Assembly (NCBI GenBank): GCA_947473395.1
Contig: CANJEC010000002.1
Span: forward strand, 1-37,326
Source: Actinomycetota bacterium
GTDB lineage: Bacteria; Actinomycetota; Acidimicrobiia; Acidimicrobiales; Microtrichaceae
Length of the DNA: 37,326 nt
Reading direction: 5' to 3'
The position numbers and the translations under genes are program-made. Positions 1 through 7,821 of this stretch are shown here, one piece after another (position 1 is the first letter of the stretch; every line of letters begins with the position of its first letter). The notes below the pieces were generated by a model. That model saw only the letters and a program-made list of their open reading frames with translations, searched no databases and was not told the DNA's origin.

Positions 1-1740
1 CGCCCCGATGGCACATGGACCTGGCGCGCAGCCGGAGCCAAACAGCCCAAAGGCGATTTACGCTCATCCATTCTTCCTGCAGGCTGCAAGGTCGGCGATG
101 TCGTTCGGGCTGATGCCGAGTTCGAACTAGAGGGCATCGAGATTCTTCATGTGCTGCCTCCAAAGGCTGCAAGAAAAGAACCTGAGATGTTGACCGTGAT
201 TGGAACACGCCAAGACGAGCCGCTCGTCACGAGCACCCTGGTCGAGAAGTCGGGTCGTTCACGAGACGGCGACCGCGGAGGGTCACGTCGTGATCGTGAG
301 GATCGCGGGCCACGTGGGGACCGAGGTCCACGCGGTGATCGCCCGAGCGGCGGCCGTGGCGGCGGACGCGATGGTGCCGGCGGACGCGATGGCGCTGGCG
401 GAGGCCGTCCAGGCGGAGATCGTCCCGGAGGAGACCGCCCCGGAGGAGACCGCCCCCGCAGCGATCGTCCCCGCGGCCCTCGTCCCGATGCCGTTCCTGA
501 ACGTCCACGGCCAAAGCGCTTGCGCCCAGGTCGCGCACATCGAGCAGCCGTTCTTGACACACTCCCGGTAGAGCACCGCCCCATTGCAGAGCAGGTCATC
601 CGCGGAGGGGTTCCGGCTGTACGTGAGGCAATTGCAGAACAAAATGCCCAAGCGAAGAAGGAAGGTCGAGCAGAGATCCCCTCTGAGCAACTCATTGCCC
701 TCGCAGAAGACTTGCTGCCTCAGCTGCGAGCTGCTGAGTGGTTGGATCGAGCCGAGGCTGCGCTAGCTGACCTTGAGGAGCTTGACCTTCGTGACCTTCG
801 TTCTGTAATCGTTGCAGCGGATGGTGTTGCGCGTGGTCCCGAGGCGTTGGCCCTGAAAGAGCAGATTCAAGCCGGCTTGACGCGACGTATTGAAGAGGAG
901 CAAGCCCTATGGATTGCAGATATCACTGCCAATCTTGATGGCGGTCGATTCGTCAGGGCGCTCCGTCTGAGCTCACGTCCGCCAAAGGCAGGCGCCCCGC
1001 TCCCGGTTGAACTGTCTAGTCGCCTAGTCACTGCAGTGTCTGAGGGGCTTACCCCTACGGTCAATCAAGACCTCTGGGCCGCCGCATTGGATGCTCTGGC
1101 GTTCTCGCCTGTCCGCAATCAAGTCACCCCGGCGGGCCGACCCGAGGAACCCTCTCCAGCCCTGCTCGATGCAGTTCGTCGCGTTGGTGATCGCCTGCCC
1201 AAGATTGTTCAGTTATTTGGGCTCGATCCCGCAGAGATTGCTGCTGCTGCAAAGAAGCGTGGGCGAAGTGGTCCCCGCGGCTCAAAGCCCGGAGGCTCAA
1301 AGTCCGGATCAGCCAAGTCTGGATCACCGAAGCCAGACGCATCGAAGCCCGAAAGTCCGACAACCAGCTCCGCTCCGAGCGATGAGCAAAGTCCTGATAA
1401 TGAAAACAACGATAGGGAGAACAATTCAATGAACACCTCACAGGAATCATCAACGGCAGCGCCCGGCGAAGTCACTATTGACGAGATCATCATCGGCGAG
1501 GAGATCATCGTCGAAGAGACCATTTTGGTCGAGGAAGTCATGATGGAGAACAGCGATGGAGAAGTCGTCCTTGTTGAGGACATCATCGTTGTGGAAGACA
1601 CGATCGTGATTGACGATGTGCTCCTTGTAGAGAGCATCGACGGCGTCATCGTGGACGTCGAGGAAATCCTCGTGGTCGAGGAGACAGTCACGGTTGATGA
1701 AGCCATCATCGTCGAAGACATCACAGCCGAAGACTCATAG
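1..1740 (+). CDS. 5'-truncated RG-rich protein with acidic beta-branched repeat tail, function unknown
   Basis: The frame is open from base 1, so the start lies outside the window; a GTG at 151 is internal. About 579 residues are visible. In order: a short ordered segment (nt 1-230) rich in Val, Gly and charged residues; an Arg/Gly/Asp-rich disordered segment (about nt 244-500) with GDRPG-type 5-residue repeats; a helical, Ala/Leu/Glu-rich domain (about nt 540-1245); a Ser/Lys/Pro linker; and a C-terminal tail (1468-1737) of alternating Glu/Asp and Val/Ile. RG-rich segments are common in RNA-binding proteins, so an RNA-related role is an inference only. I do not recognise the family. An ATG at 1429 with a good Shine-Dalgarno could also start the tail as a separate 103-residue product. 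The reading frame is clearly real; the function is open. Confidence 0.8.
   Translation, partial: RPDGTWTWRAAGAKQPKGDLRSSILPAGCKVGDVVRADAEFELEGIEILHVLPPKAARKEPEMLTVIGTRQDEPLVTSTLVEKSGRSRDGDRGGSRRDREDRGPRGDRGPRGDRPSGGRGGGRDGAGGRDGAGGGRPGGDRPGGDRPGGDRPRSDRPRGPRPDAVPERPRPKRLRPGRAHRAAVLDTLPVEHRPIAEQVIRGGVPAVREAIAEQNAQAKKEGRAEIPSEQLIALAEDLLPQLRAAEWLDRAEAALADLEELDLRDLRSVIVAADGVARGPEALALKEQIQAGLTRRIEEEQALWIADITANLDGGRFVRALRLSSRPPKAGAPLPVELSSRLVTAVSEGLTPTVNQDLWAAALDALAFSPVRNQVTPAGRPEEPSPALLDAVRRVGDRLPKIVQLFGLDPAEIAAAAKKRGRSGPRGSKPGGSKSGSAKSGSPKPDASKPESPTTSSAPSDEQSPDNENNDRENNSMNTSQESSTAAPGEVTIDEIIIGEEIIVEETILVEEVMMENSDGEVVLVEDIIVVEDTIVIDDVLLVESIDGVIVDVEEILVVEETVTVDEAIIVEDITAEDS
1415..1431 (+). promoter_or_regulatory. 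Internal Shine-Dalgarno and ATG inside the RG-rich protein gene
   Basis: GGGAG at 1415-1419 is followed after 9 nt by an in-frame ATG at 1429-1431. Initiation here would give a 103-residue protein made almost only of the acidic Val/Ile/Glu tail. The preceding linker is Asn/Asp/Ser-rich, and the tail composition changes sharply about 13 residues after this point. It may be coincidental, but spacing and strength are as good as many annotated starts in this window. Confidence 0.4.
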
Positions 1741-1788
1741 AACACACGAGTACGCACCTACCACTCTTGCTGCGCTAGATTCCGCGTC

Positions 1789-2565
1789 ATGACAGTGGAC
1801 TATGAAAAACTCGGCAATGTTGGAATCATCACGATTAATCGTCCTGAGGCGCGCAACGCAGTAAGTAGCGCAGTCGCCCAAGGGATTGAGTCGGCGATTG
1901 ATCAGATTGAAGCAGACGACGAGGTGTGGGTCGGAATTCTGACTGGCGCAAAAACAGAAAAGGGGTACATCTTCTGCGCGGGCGCTGACCTGAAGCAGAT
2001 GGCAACGGACCCTGGCGGTATGTCCACGGCAAAAGGCGGATTTGGTGGATTTGTGCAGCGTGAGCGGACGAAGCCGATCATCGCTGCAGTTGACGGCCCA
2101 GCGTTGGCAGGTGGGACAGAGTTGGTCCTAGCGGCCGACCTAGTTGTCGCTTCGAAGACTGCCGTGTTTGGTGTGCCGGAGGTAAAGCGCAACCTTGTCG
2201 CAGCTGCAGGTGGGCTCTTCCGGCTGCCAAGAAAGTTGCCAAGGAATATTGCAATGGAACTCGTTCTGACGGGGCGCCTAGATTTTCCTGCTGAGCGGGC
2301 CTACGAGTTCGGCTGGGTCAACCGGCTCTGCGAAGAGGGTGAAGCCCTAGAGACTGCAAAGGCTCTCGCCGCAGAGATCACTGCCAACGCTCCCCTAGCA
2401 GTTCGAGAGAGTCGAAAGATCGTGCTCGAAGCCACAGACCAGCCTGACGATATTGGTTGGAAGCTCTCGGGAGACGGAATCGTCAAGATGTTTGGTACCG
2501 AGGACTTTGCAGAAGGTCTCAACGCCTTTATCGAGAAGCGCCCTCCGGAGTGGAAGGGCCGCTAG
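1789..2565 (+). CDS. Enoyl-CoA hydratase/isomerase family protein (crotonase fold)
   Basis: 258 residues, the normal single-domain crotonase length. Crotonases bind acyl-CoA thioesters in the cytoplasm; classic members hydrate trans-2-enoyl-CoA in beta-oxidation. The oxyanion-hole segments are visible: FCAGADL about residue 61, and the AGGTEL segment near residue 104. The two glutamates used by hydratases are kept, one in GGTE and one in GVPEVKRNL, followed by AAGG. Hydratase activity is therefore plausible, but the substrate cannot be read; the family also includes isomerases and dehalogenases. The ATG at 1789 lies 48 nt after the preceding stop. The gene ends before a perfect hairpin and is convergent with the Nudix gene. 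Confidence 0.88.
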   Translation: MTVDYEKLGNVGIITINRPEARNAVSSAVAQGIESAIDQIEADDEVWVGILTGAKTEKGYIFCAGADLKQMATDPGGMSTAKGGFGGFVQRERTKPIIAAVDGPALAGGTELVLAADLVVASKTAVFGVPEVKRNLVAAAGGLFRLPRKLPRNIAMELVLTGRLDFPAERAYEFGWVNRLCEEGEALETAKALAAEITANAPLAVRESRKIVLEATDQPDDIGWKLSGDGIVKMFGTEDFAEGLNAFIEKRPPEWKGR

Positions 2566-2584
2566 GACCAACTCTCTTTGTCTT

Positions 2585-2614
2585 GCGCCTGACCCCCCAT
2601 TGGGGGTCAGGCGC
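2585..2614. terminator. Perfect 13-bp hairpin between convergent genes (putative bidirectional terminator)
   Basis: GCGCCTGACCCCC (2585-2597) and GGGGGTCAGGCGC (2602-2614) are exact reverse complements with a 4-nt loop, CATT. The hairpin sits between the + strand crotonase (stop 2565) and the - strand Nudix gene (stop 2643). Neither side has a long U-tract, which is common for actinobacterial terminators, so position and stem strength are the main evidence. Confidence 0.8.
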
Positions 2615-2642
2615 ATAACAGAGCGGGGTATTGGCCGGGGCT

Positions 2643-3041
2643 TCAGACGAGGGTCTCGATCAATCCGTGCTCGCCCAGGAACTCAGCTAGGCCATCGGTC
2701 AGGCCGAGTTCTGCTGCGTCCCAAGATGGGATCCAGCGAACCTCTGCAGTCTGTGACGCTGGTTGTGCCTCTGAATCAAGCAGCACGGCGCGAAAATACA
2801 TCGTCAGTGTGTGACTCTGTTGGGTATCGGTTTCGATTGACTCAGCCCAACCGATGAACGGTCCACAGATTGCCTCGGCCACACCGACTTGTTCCCCCAG
2901 TGCTCGAACCACGGCCTCTGCCAGGGTCTCGCCGTAGCTCACTGCAGCGGCGGGCAGTGCCCAATCTTTCTGTTGCCTCAGCATGAGGAAGTCATCGCCA
3001 CTCACCACTAGGGCAGCTACGTGGACGGCTAGCTGACTCAT
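2643..3041 (-). CDS. Nudix hydrolase family protein with a degenerate Nudix box
   Basis: 132 residues with the Nudix beta-strand layout (AVHVAALVVSGDDFLMLRQ at the N-terminus, then a GE motif). The Nudix box GX5EX7REUXEEXGU is recognisable at residues 32-54, but the first Gly is Ala, the Glu after Arg46 is Ala, and the EE pair is Glu50-Gln51. Two of the usual metal ligands are therefore replaced, so activity may be reduced or changed. A typical Nudix enzyme hydrolyses nucleoside diphosphates linked to another moiety. The start ATG overlaps the stop of the GNAT gene by 4 nt (ATGA), implying translational coupling. Confidence 0.8.
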   Translation of the reverse strand: MSQLAVHVAALVVSGDDFLMLRQQKDWALPAAAVSYGETLAEAVVRALGEQVGVAEAICGPFIGWAESIETDTQQSHTLTMYFRAVLLDSEAQPASQTAEVRWIPSWDAAELGLTDGLAEFLGEHGLIETLV

Positions 3042-3589
3042 CTGCCAGGAAGATCCTGATGCACAGTGATGGCTCTAGCTACAAGACCAAACGTCTCGAA
3101 GAAGTTCTTGGTCTCACGATCGCCAGGCATAACCGTGGCGTCGATCCCAGCGCATTGGCGCTCGAGTGCCCATTCTGTGGTGAACTGCAGGAGCAACGCA
3201 CCCATCCCAATTTCCTGTGCCGGTGATTCAACAAAGAGTTCGCTAATCCGACAGAGCGCATAGCCCTGTTCCAACTGCGCTATCGCAGCAGAGCAGTAGC
3301 CGACCGGAGCGTCTCCTATCAGAGCAATGATTACTAGGCGTTCTCTATCTGCCCCGGGCTCCAAGCTTGCCTTGAGTGCATCCTGATCCGAGAACTCACT
3401 CAGCAGCGCTACCGCTCCCCCACGCTGCTGAGCAATATGCTCGCAGGCCAAGCTTCGCAACCGAACAAGCTCAGTTGCATCCTGAAGCGTGGCTCGACGA
3501 ACAGCCATCCTCAACTCGATCTGCAACAAACCCGATTCCCCAGCGGACTGCTCAGCGTCTGGGTCGGGTCCAGCGCTACTCAGACTCAT
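3038..3589 (-). CDS. GNAT-family N-acetyltransferase
   Basis: 183 residues from an ATG at 3589. That start is preceded by GGAG with a 10-nt spacer inside the end of the upstream gene; a GTG at 3619 and an ATG at 3508 are weaker alternatives. GNAT enzymes move an acetyl group from acetyl-CoA to an amine. The N-terminus reads VRRATLQDATELVRLR (beta1-alpha1), and the acetyl-CoA loop is seen as QEIGMGALLL, matching Q/RxxGxG/A after the ELFV strand. A conserved-type C-terminal FFETFGL segment follows. The substrate is unknown. The gene is translationally coupled to the Nudix gene and overlaps the upstream hypothetical gene by 14 nt. Confidence 0.82.
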   Translation of the reverse strand: MSLSSAGPDPDAEQSAGESGLLQIELRMAVRRATLQDATELVRLRSLACEHIAQQRGGAVALLSEFSDQDALKASLEPGADRERLVIIALIGDAPVGYCSAAIAQLEQGYALCRISELFVESPAQEIGMGALLLQFTTEWALERQCAGIDATVMPGDRETKNFFETFGLVARAITVHQDLPGR

Positions 3590-4139
3590 CTGAGTTGGAC
3601 TCCAGAAGCTCAAGGGCACGATTCAGAATTGTTTGCCTGCGGCGATGCGCTAGTTCGTAGTCAACTATTGCTTGAAGATCCACAGCCGAAAGCATGGCAA
3701 GTCTTGGCACAACCTGAGAGGCCGCAAGACTGTCGTAGTCAGGAACTCCTAGCTCTGATTCGAGCACCTGTACCCCAGTGACCTCTCTGGTGGCTTCCGG
3801 AGCCATGCTGGGCGCAGCTTCGCCTTGGCTAGTGCCATCGGTGCCTCGCCCGGACTCGTGCTGCTCTGCTTGCAACACATCAAGCACGTCGAGGGGTTCC
3901 GGCTGTACAGCACCAGCAGCGAGCAGTTCAGCAGCGGTGACCTCATGCGCAGTACCACTAGCCGCATGGCAGGTCAGTGCTACAAGTAACGAACTAGCTA
4001 ACTCGAGTTGGCGAAGGCTGCGGTCGAAGAGGCGCGGGATTGCCGAAAGCAGCGAGCCAAGATTCTCTTGGGTAGATGGCTCCGAGGGTTCAGCACCCTG
4101 GTGACTCCCCGAAATATCCTGATCTAGCTGCTCTGACAT
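3576..4139 (-). CDS. Conserved actinobacterial hypothetical protein with C-terminal YDSL...QVVPRL motif
   Basis: 187 residues, ATG start, no signal peptide. The middle (about residues 60-125) is low-complexity, rich in Ala, Glu and Pro. The C-terminal 60 residues carry DYDSLAASQVVPRL, then a Leu/Val-rich helix and YELAHRRRQTILNRALEL. From memory this segment recurs at the C-terminus of many actinobacterial hypothetical proteins; its function is not known to me. The gene heads a three-gene cluster with GNAT and Nudix genes and lies 60 nt downstream of the DUF4193 gene. Real coding is well supported by the overlaps; the role is not. Confidence 0.68.
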   Translation of the reverse strand: MSEQLDQDISGSHQGAEPSEPSTQENLGSLLSAIPRLFDRSLRQLELASSLLVALTCHAASGTAHEVTAAELLAAGAVQPEPLDVLDVLQAEQHESGRGTDGTSQGEAAPSMAPEATREVTGVQVLESELGVPDYDSLAASQVVPRLAMLSAVDLQAIVDYELAHRRRQTILNRALELLESNSDESE

Positions 4140-4199
4140 AGCTACAAGGATGCCCTGATTTGGTCGAGCCCGAAAGTCAGAACCCAGACCCGGCCTGTT

Positions 4200-4751
4200 C
4201 TACTTCTTTGCAGCCTTTTTGAGTCGCTTCTGAACCTGTGCGATCGAAGGGCAAGGAGAGTATCCCTCAGGGCAGACCAGATTGTCTTTGGGTCCAAACT
4301 GACGGGGGTGGACAATCATGAAGCATGTCCCACAGGTGAACTCTTCAGCCGACTTGGCTGCAACACGCTCTGTACCGTCCGCATCAGAAGAGGAATCCGC
4401 TATTTCTTCCTCTTCATCCTCGTCATCAGGAGTTGCAGCAATTCGGTCCTTCAAGATGGCGTCGAGGTCAGCCTCAACATCATCGGGGTCTACGTCTTCG
4501 TCCTCGTCGTCGTTGACATCGGAAGGACGCTTGCGCCGAGCGGCTGGAGCATCCTCCTCCTCTTCCTCTACAACAACCTCAGCAGAGACGTCGTCAACGA
4601 TGACATCTCCGACCACAAGGTCGTCAAGTTCTCCGTCATCTTCTTCGTCTAGCTCGTCAACTTCAAGGTCGTCTTCCTCGAGTTCTTCTTCCTCAAGGGC
4701 TTCGGCCTCTTCGCCATCAATGTCATCTTCCAAGATTTCTCTTCCGTTCAC
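4200..4751 (-). CDS. DUF4193-like zinc-ribbon protein with long acidic N-terminal extension
   Basis: 183 residues from a GTG start. The C-terminal part matches the DUF4193 pattern: DLDAILKDRIAA, an acidic spacer, then FTCGTCFMIVHPRQF and a second Cys pair. Cys140, Cys143, Cys160 and Cys167 are placed to bind zinc. Known DUF4193 proteins are small (about 100 residues) and of unknown function. Here residues 1-95 add a highly acidic tract with runs of Glu and Asp and a Val/Ile-rich stretch near residues 45-61. A Lys-rich tail ends the protein. It may be monocistronic: 149 nt separate it from the upstream thyX-like gene and 60 nt from the downstream gene. Confidence 0.8.
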   Translation of the reverse strand: MNGREILEDDIDGEEAEALEEEELEEDDLEVDELDEEDDGELDDLVVGDVIVDDVSAEVVVEEEEEDAPAARRKRPSDVNDDEDEDVDPDDVEADLDAILKDRIAATPDDEDEEEEIADSSSDADGTERVAAKSAEEFTCGTCFMIVHPRQFGPKDNLVCPEGYSPCPSIAQVQKRLKKAAKK

Positions 4752-4900
4752 GTAGACAAACCAGAAATCGGCTCGAGTCGGGCCGCATCATAGACACTCA
4801 AACAGCCACTTGTCTGCATCCAGACCAAAAAGGGCCTCTTCTGCTCAAATTACGGCGAGTTCCACGGCCCTGAGGACAGTCAGGATTGCCGCATTGTTGG

Positions 4901-6526
4901 CTAGCTCGCAGGACTACGGCGAGACTCTGCTTGACGTTCAGCCTGAAGACGCTCGAGTTCAGGCTCTCCCGAGTGATCCACAAAGAGCATCATCTCGGCA
5001 ATGGTCCTGTGCCCCGCCTGCTCGGCGATGAGGCGATGCATTTCTTGGCCCACAGAGCGATAGCTGGGATGGCCCTGAATAGAGGTTCGCAATTCAATCA
5101 GATGCATCGCTTCACGTGCGTTGAACTGCATGGCATAACGGATGCGGTAGGCCAAGGAGACTGCATACCCAGCACGCTCAGGGAATCGTTCGGACAAATC
5201 GGTCCAGAGGTCCTTGGATATACCCATTGCCTCGTCAAACTGAGCGGTGAGTCCAGCGTCGTCGATGGAAACCGGACGCGTGTAACCATGCCGCGGCGTC
5301 AGTTCTTGCCATTCAATGGTCATGAGTCGGTGACGCTGAAGATCTCGGAATGCGCCGTAGTCAGAGACAACATCAAAGCGATAATCAGTTCGCTCTAGTG
5401 CACGGCCAGGCTTATGACGCCTATTGGTTCGCTCTCCAACATATGCCCGAGCAACTGCGAGTCGGTCATCAACTGACATCAGGCGTACCCGGTCAAGAAT
5501 CTGGGCCTCTGGAATACTGGTATGGGGATACAGCATTGCTGCAATGACTTTGACTTCGCCCTCGGGGTCCCAATCGAGCAGGGTCACCGTCGGAGCTGCT
5601 AGTCCAGAGGACTCGTCCCCGGGCAACATCTCGTAGGCAACGGTCTCCATGGCTTCACGGTTGGTGGACATGTACTTCGACGAAGCGCCACCTCGGTCCG
5701 GAAGATCAACCCGCCGCAAAAAGCTGGGTATGACCTTGCGCAACTCAGTCAGCATCAAGTCCGAATATTGCCGAGCCTCTGGCAACGGGTGCGAGCGCAT
5801 CCGCAACAACAAGGCTTCGAAACCCTGACCCGAGCCATAGATACCGACATTTGAGAGCGAGGCAGCGGGAAGGATTCCTCGGGTGGCATCAAAAGCCTTG
5901 GCCCGTATGGCCTGCCGATAAACGAAGTCGGAATCCTGTTCATTCTTTGGGTAGCGCTCCCGGAAATGATCCTGGATCGACCGTGCAAGTTCTCCGTAGG
6001 TATCAAATAAGCGATCCATGTCGCCTACGTACCGCGCCCCCATATTCGACCCTAAAACTTCAGGATCACGGTGATAGCGGAACCGACCACCGAGCCGCTC
6101 GTCATAAGGGATGTATCGAGTCGATTGCTCGAGGTACGACATCAGCCGACCCCACTCCAGAATCTTGGTGAGCAGGTTCGAGGCCTGCTCGCAGGCAAGG
6201 TGTACTCCACCGAGCTGAGCGACGCTGTCGTCGCCATATTCAAAAAAGATTCGGTCGTAGAGCGCCTCGGCGCGATCCAAACCAATCGTCGCATCTACTG
6301 ACTCATCACCAGTCGTATCGAGCTCCCCGACGAACTCGTCGACGAATAACCTCCGCAACGACTTAGCAGATCGGGAATAACGCGCGAACAGCGCACCCTT
6401 CACCACCTCGGGAAGGTTGACTAGCGCGAAGACAGGACCGTCGAGATTTGAGAAGTACCGCCGGAGGACAACTTGCTCCTCTTCTGTGAACTGCTCTGCG
6501 ACGTACGTTGGTACGAGGGAACTCAC
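4901..6526 (-). CDS. Tandem ThyX-like protein (flavin-dependent thymidylate synthase family, two copies of the fold)
   Basis: 541 residues from the GTG at 6526, about twice a normal ThyX. ThyX methylates dUMP to dTMP using FAD, NADPH and methylenetetrahydrofolate. Both halves show the fold. Half 1 has RLMSYLEQSTRY (127-138) and an ARGILP-like segment (about 215-220). Half 2 has RHRLMTIEW (398-406), FNAREAMHLIELR (468-480) and a QEMHRLIAEQ end. The canonical RHRxxSxNExSxRY signature is split: half 1 keeps SxxExSxRY but not RHR, half 2 keeps RHR but not ExSxRY. The frame stays open to a TTG at 6673, which would overlap the M20 gene. Large two-domain ThyX homologues are known; whether this one makes dTMP is uncertain. 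Confidence 0.85.
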   Translation of the reverse strand: MSSLVPTYVAEQFTEEEQVVLRRYFSNLDGPVFALVNLPEVVKGALFARYSRSAKSLRRLFVDEFVGELDTTGDESVDATIGLDRAEALYDRIFFEYGDDSVAQLGGVHLACEQASNLLTKILEWGRLMSYLEQSTRYIPYDERLGGRFRYHRDPEVLGSNMGARYVGDMDRLFDTYGELARSIQDHFRERYPKNEQDSDFVYRQAIRAKAFDATRGILPAASLSNVGIYGSGQGFEALLLRMRSHPLPEARQYSDLMLTELRKVIPSFLRRVDLPDRGGASSKYMSTNREAMETVAYEMLPGDESSGLAAPTVTLLDWDPEGEVKVIAAMLYPHTSIPEAQILDRVRLMSVDDRLAVARAYVGERTNRRHKPGRALERTDYRFDVVSDYGAFRDLQRHRLMTIEWQELTPRHGYTRPVSIDDAGLTAQFDEAMGISKDLWTDLSERFPERAGYAVSLAYRIRYAMQFNAREAMHLIELRTSIQGHPSYRSVGQEMHRLIAEQAGHRTIAEMMLFVDHSGEPELERLQAERQAESRRSPAS

Positions 6527-6647
6527 GTGTTCACAATAGGGCCCTTCGGCGGGCACCTTGGCGATACGGGAGGCTGAATGGCGGAAAACGGCCGGAATTT
6601 TGGCCAAATCAGCGGTTTCGGTGGTCGGACCACTTAGGAATTCAGGC

Positions 6648-7808
6648 TCACAAAGGGTCGAGCCAGCAATCAATGATTGTTGCAGCTAGCGCTGTGGCTC
6701 CGTCGAGTACTGCGCGATCCCCGGCCTCGCTGCGAGCGCAGGCCGCAAATTCCGGCGTGTGAATCGAGACGCCAGGCGGAGCGACTGCAATGAGCGGGTG
6801 AATGGTGGGCAGGACTTGGCTCAGGTTTCCCATATCTGTGCTGCCCGTGACGTAACCAACCACTTCGGGGTCTTCGAATGGCCGCCCGAGAAACTCCGCA
6901 TTGCGCTGATACCTGCTGAGCAACTGATCGTTATCGCTCATCTCGCTGTAGGCAGGGTCAACCCAGTTCAGATCCATCACGCAACCAGCCGCTAGCGCTC
7001 CGGCCGCCAAACAGTTGACAACTCGCTCTTTGAGTTCTTCAAGACGCTCAGTGGTCGAAGCGCGCACGTACCAGTGCGCACTAGCAGCACTCGGAACAAT
7101 GTTGGGCTGCTCTCCTGCATTGGGAAACACGCCATGTACGCGCTCATCGCTTCGGATGTGCTGCCTCAACGCAGCAATGTTTACGTAACCAAGAACGGCT
7201 GCATCAAGTGCGTTTCGACCAAGGTGCGGTGCTGCAGCGGCATGCGATGCAATTCCGCTGTAGTGAACATGCAGCGTATGAACTGCAAGAGTCGTGAGCG
7301 TGGGAAGGTCATGATCGGCCGGATGAACCATCATTGCTGCGTCTACCCCGTCAAACGCACCCTGCCGCAACATAAAGACCTTGCCACCCCCTCCTTCTTC
7401 GGCAGGTGTGCCAAGAATTCTGACTCGGCCGCCCAATTCAGCAGCCAAACTCGCTGCGGCAAGTCCAGCCCCAAGGCCTGCCGCTGCAATCACATTGTGG
7501 CCGCACGCGTGACCTATTCCTGGCAATGCGTCGTACTCGCAAAGGACTGCGATTTCTGGCCCTTCGGTGCCTGCGGAGGCTACGAAAGCAGTCTCGAGGC
7601 CATAGGCATGCGCCTGAGCATCTAGTCCGTTCTCACGCAGGGTCTTGCACAAAAGGTCATGCGCATGTCGTTCCTCGAAGGCCAACTCAGGCGTTTCCCA
7701 AATCTGATGAGAGATGTCAATCAGCAGGTCCGCCTGACTCTGAACCAGTTCAGCAGCCCGCTGCTTGGCTTGTGCTGATGCTCCAGTCACTCCAGATGCT
7801 CCAGTCAC
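6648..7808 (-). CDS. M20 family metallopeptidase / amidohydrolase (AbgB/PepM20D-like)
   Basis: 386 residues. M20D enzymes use two zinc ions to cleave amide bonds, for example in aminoacyl dipeptides or p-aminobenzoyl-glutamate. Metal-site segments are visible: ALPGIGHACGHN (Cys102, His104), TPAEEGGGGK (Glu137/Glu138) and MVHPAD (His162). A SGIASHAAAAPHLGRNALDA segment marks the lid/dimerisation domain, and HTPEFA near the C-terminus completes the site. No signal peptide, so cytoplasmic. The GTG start overlaps the stop of the MDR gene by 4 nt (GTGA), and the first 12 residues are a TGASGV repeat made by an 18-bp tandem duplication. A second GTG at 7790 is an alternative start. Confidence 0.88.
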   Translation of the reverse strand: MTGASGVTGASAQAKQRAAELVQSQADLLIDISHQIWETPELAFEERHAHDLLCKTLRENGLDAQAHAYGLETAFVASAGTEGPEIAVLCEYDALPGIGHACGHNVIAAAGLGAGLAAASLAAELGGRVRILGTPAEEGGGGKVFMLRQGAFDGVDAAMMVHPADHDLPTLTTLAVHTLHVHYSGIASHAAAAPHLGRNALDAAVLGYVNIAALRQHIRSDERVHGVFPNAGEQPNIVPSAASAHWYVRASTTERLEELKERVVNCLAAGALAAGCVMDLNWVDPAYSEMSDNDQLLSRYQRNAEFLGRPFEDPEVVGYVTGSTDMGNLSQVLPTIHPLIAVAPPGVSIHTPEFAACARSEAGDRAVLDGATALAATIIDCWLDPL

Positions 7809-7821
7809 TCCGGATGCTCCA
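7777..7821. repeat. 18-bp tandem repeat (2.5 copies) over the MDR stop / M20 start
   Basis: The unit GATGCTCCAGTCACTCCR occurs at 7777-7794 and 7795-7812, with a half copy to 7821. On the minus strand each full unit contains GGAGTGACT, so the duplication copies the overlapping stop/start codon context. Confidence 0.85.

Noticed and set aside
147-695. 182-residue minus-strand ORF opposite the RG-rich segment
   Set aside because: It is a Pro/Arg/Ser-rich mirror of a GC-rich repeat and has no domain; the plus frame is continuous and better.
4318-4755. 145-residue Ser-rich plus-strand ORF
   Set aside because: It is the antisense of the Glu/Asp-rich DUF4193 gene; acidic codons read as Ser on the other strand.
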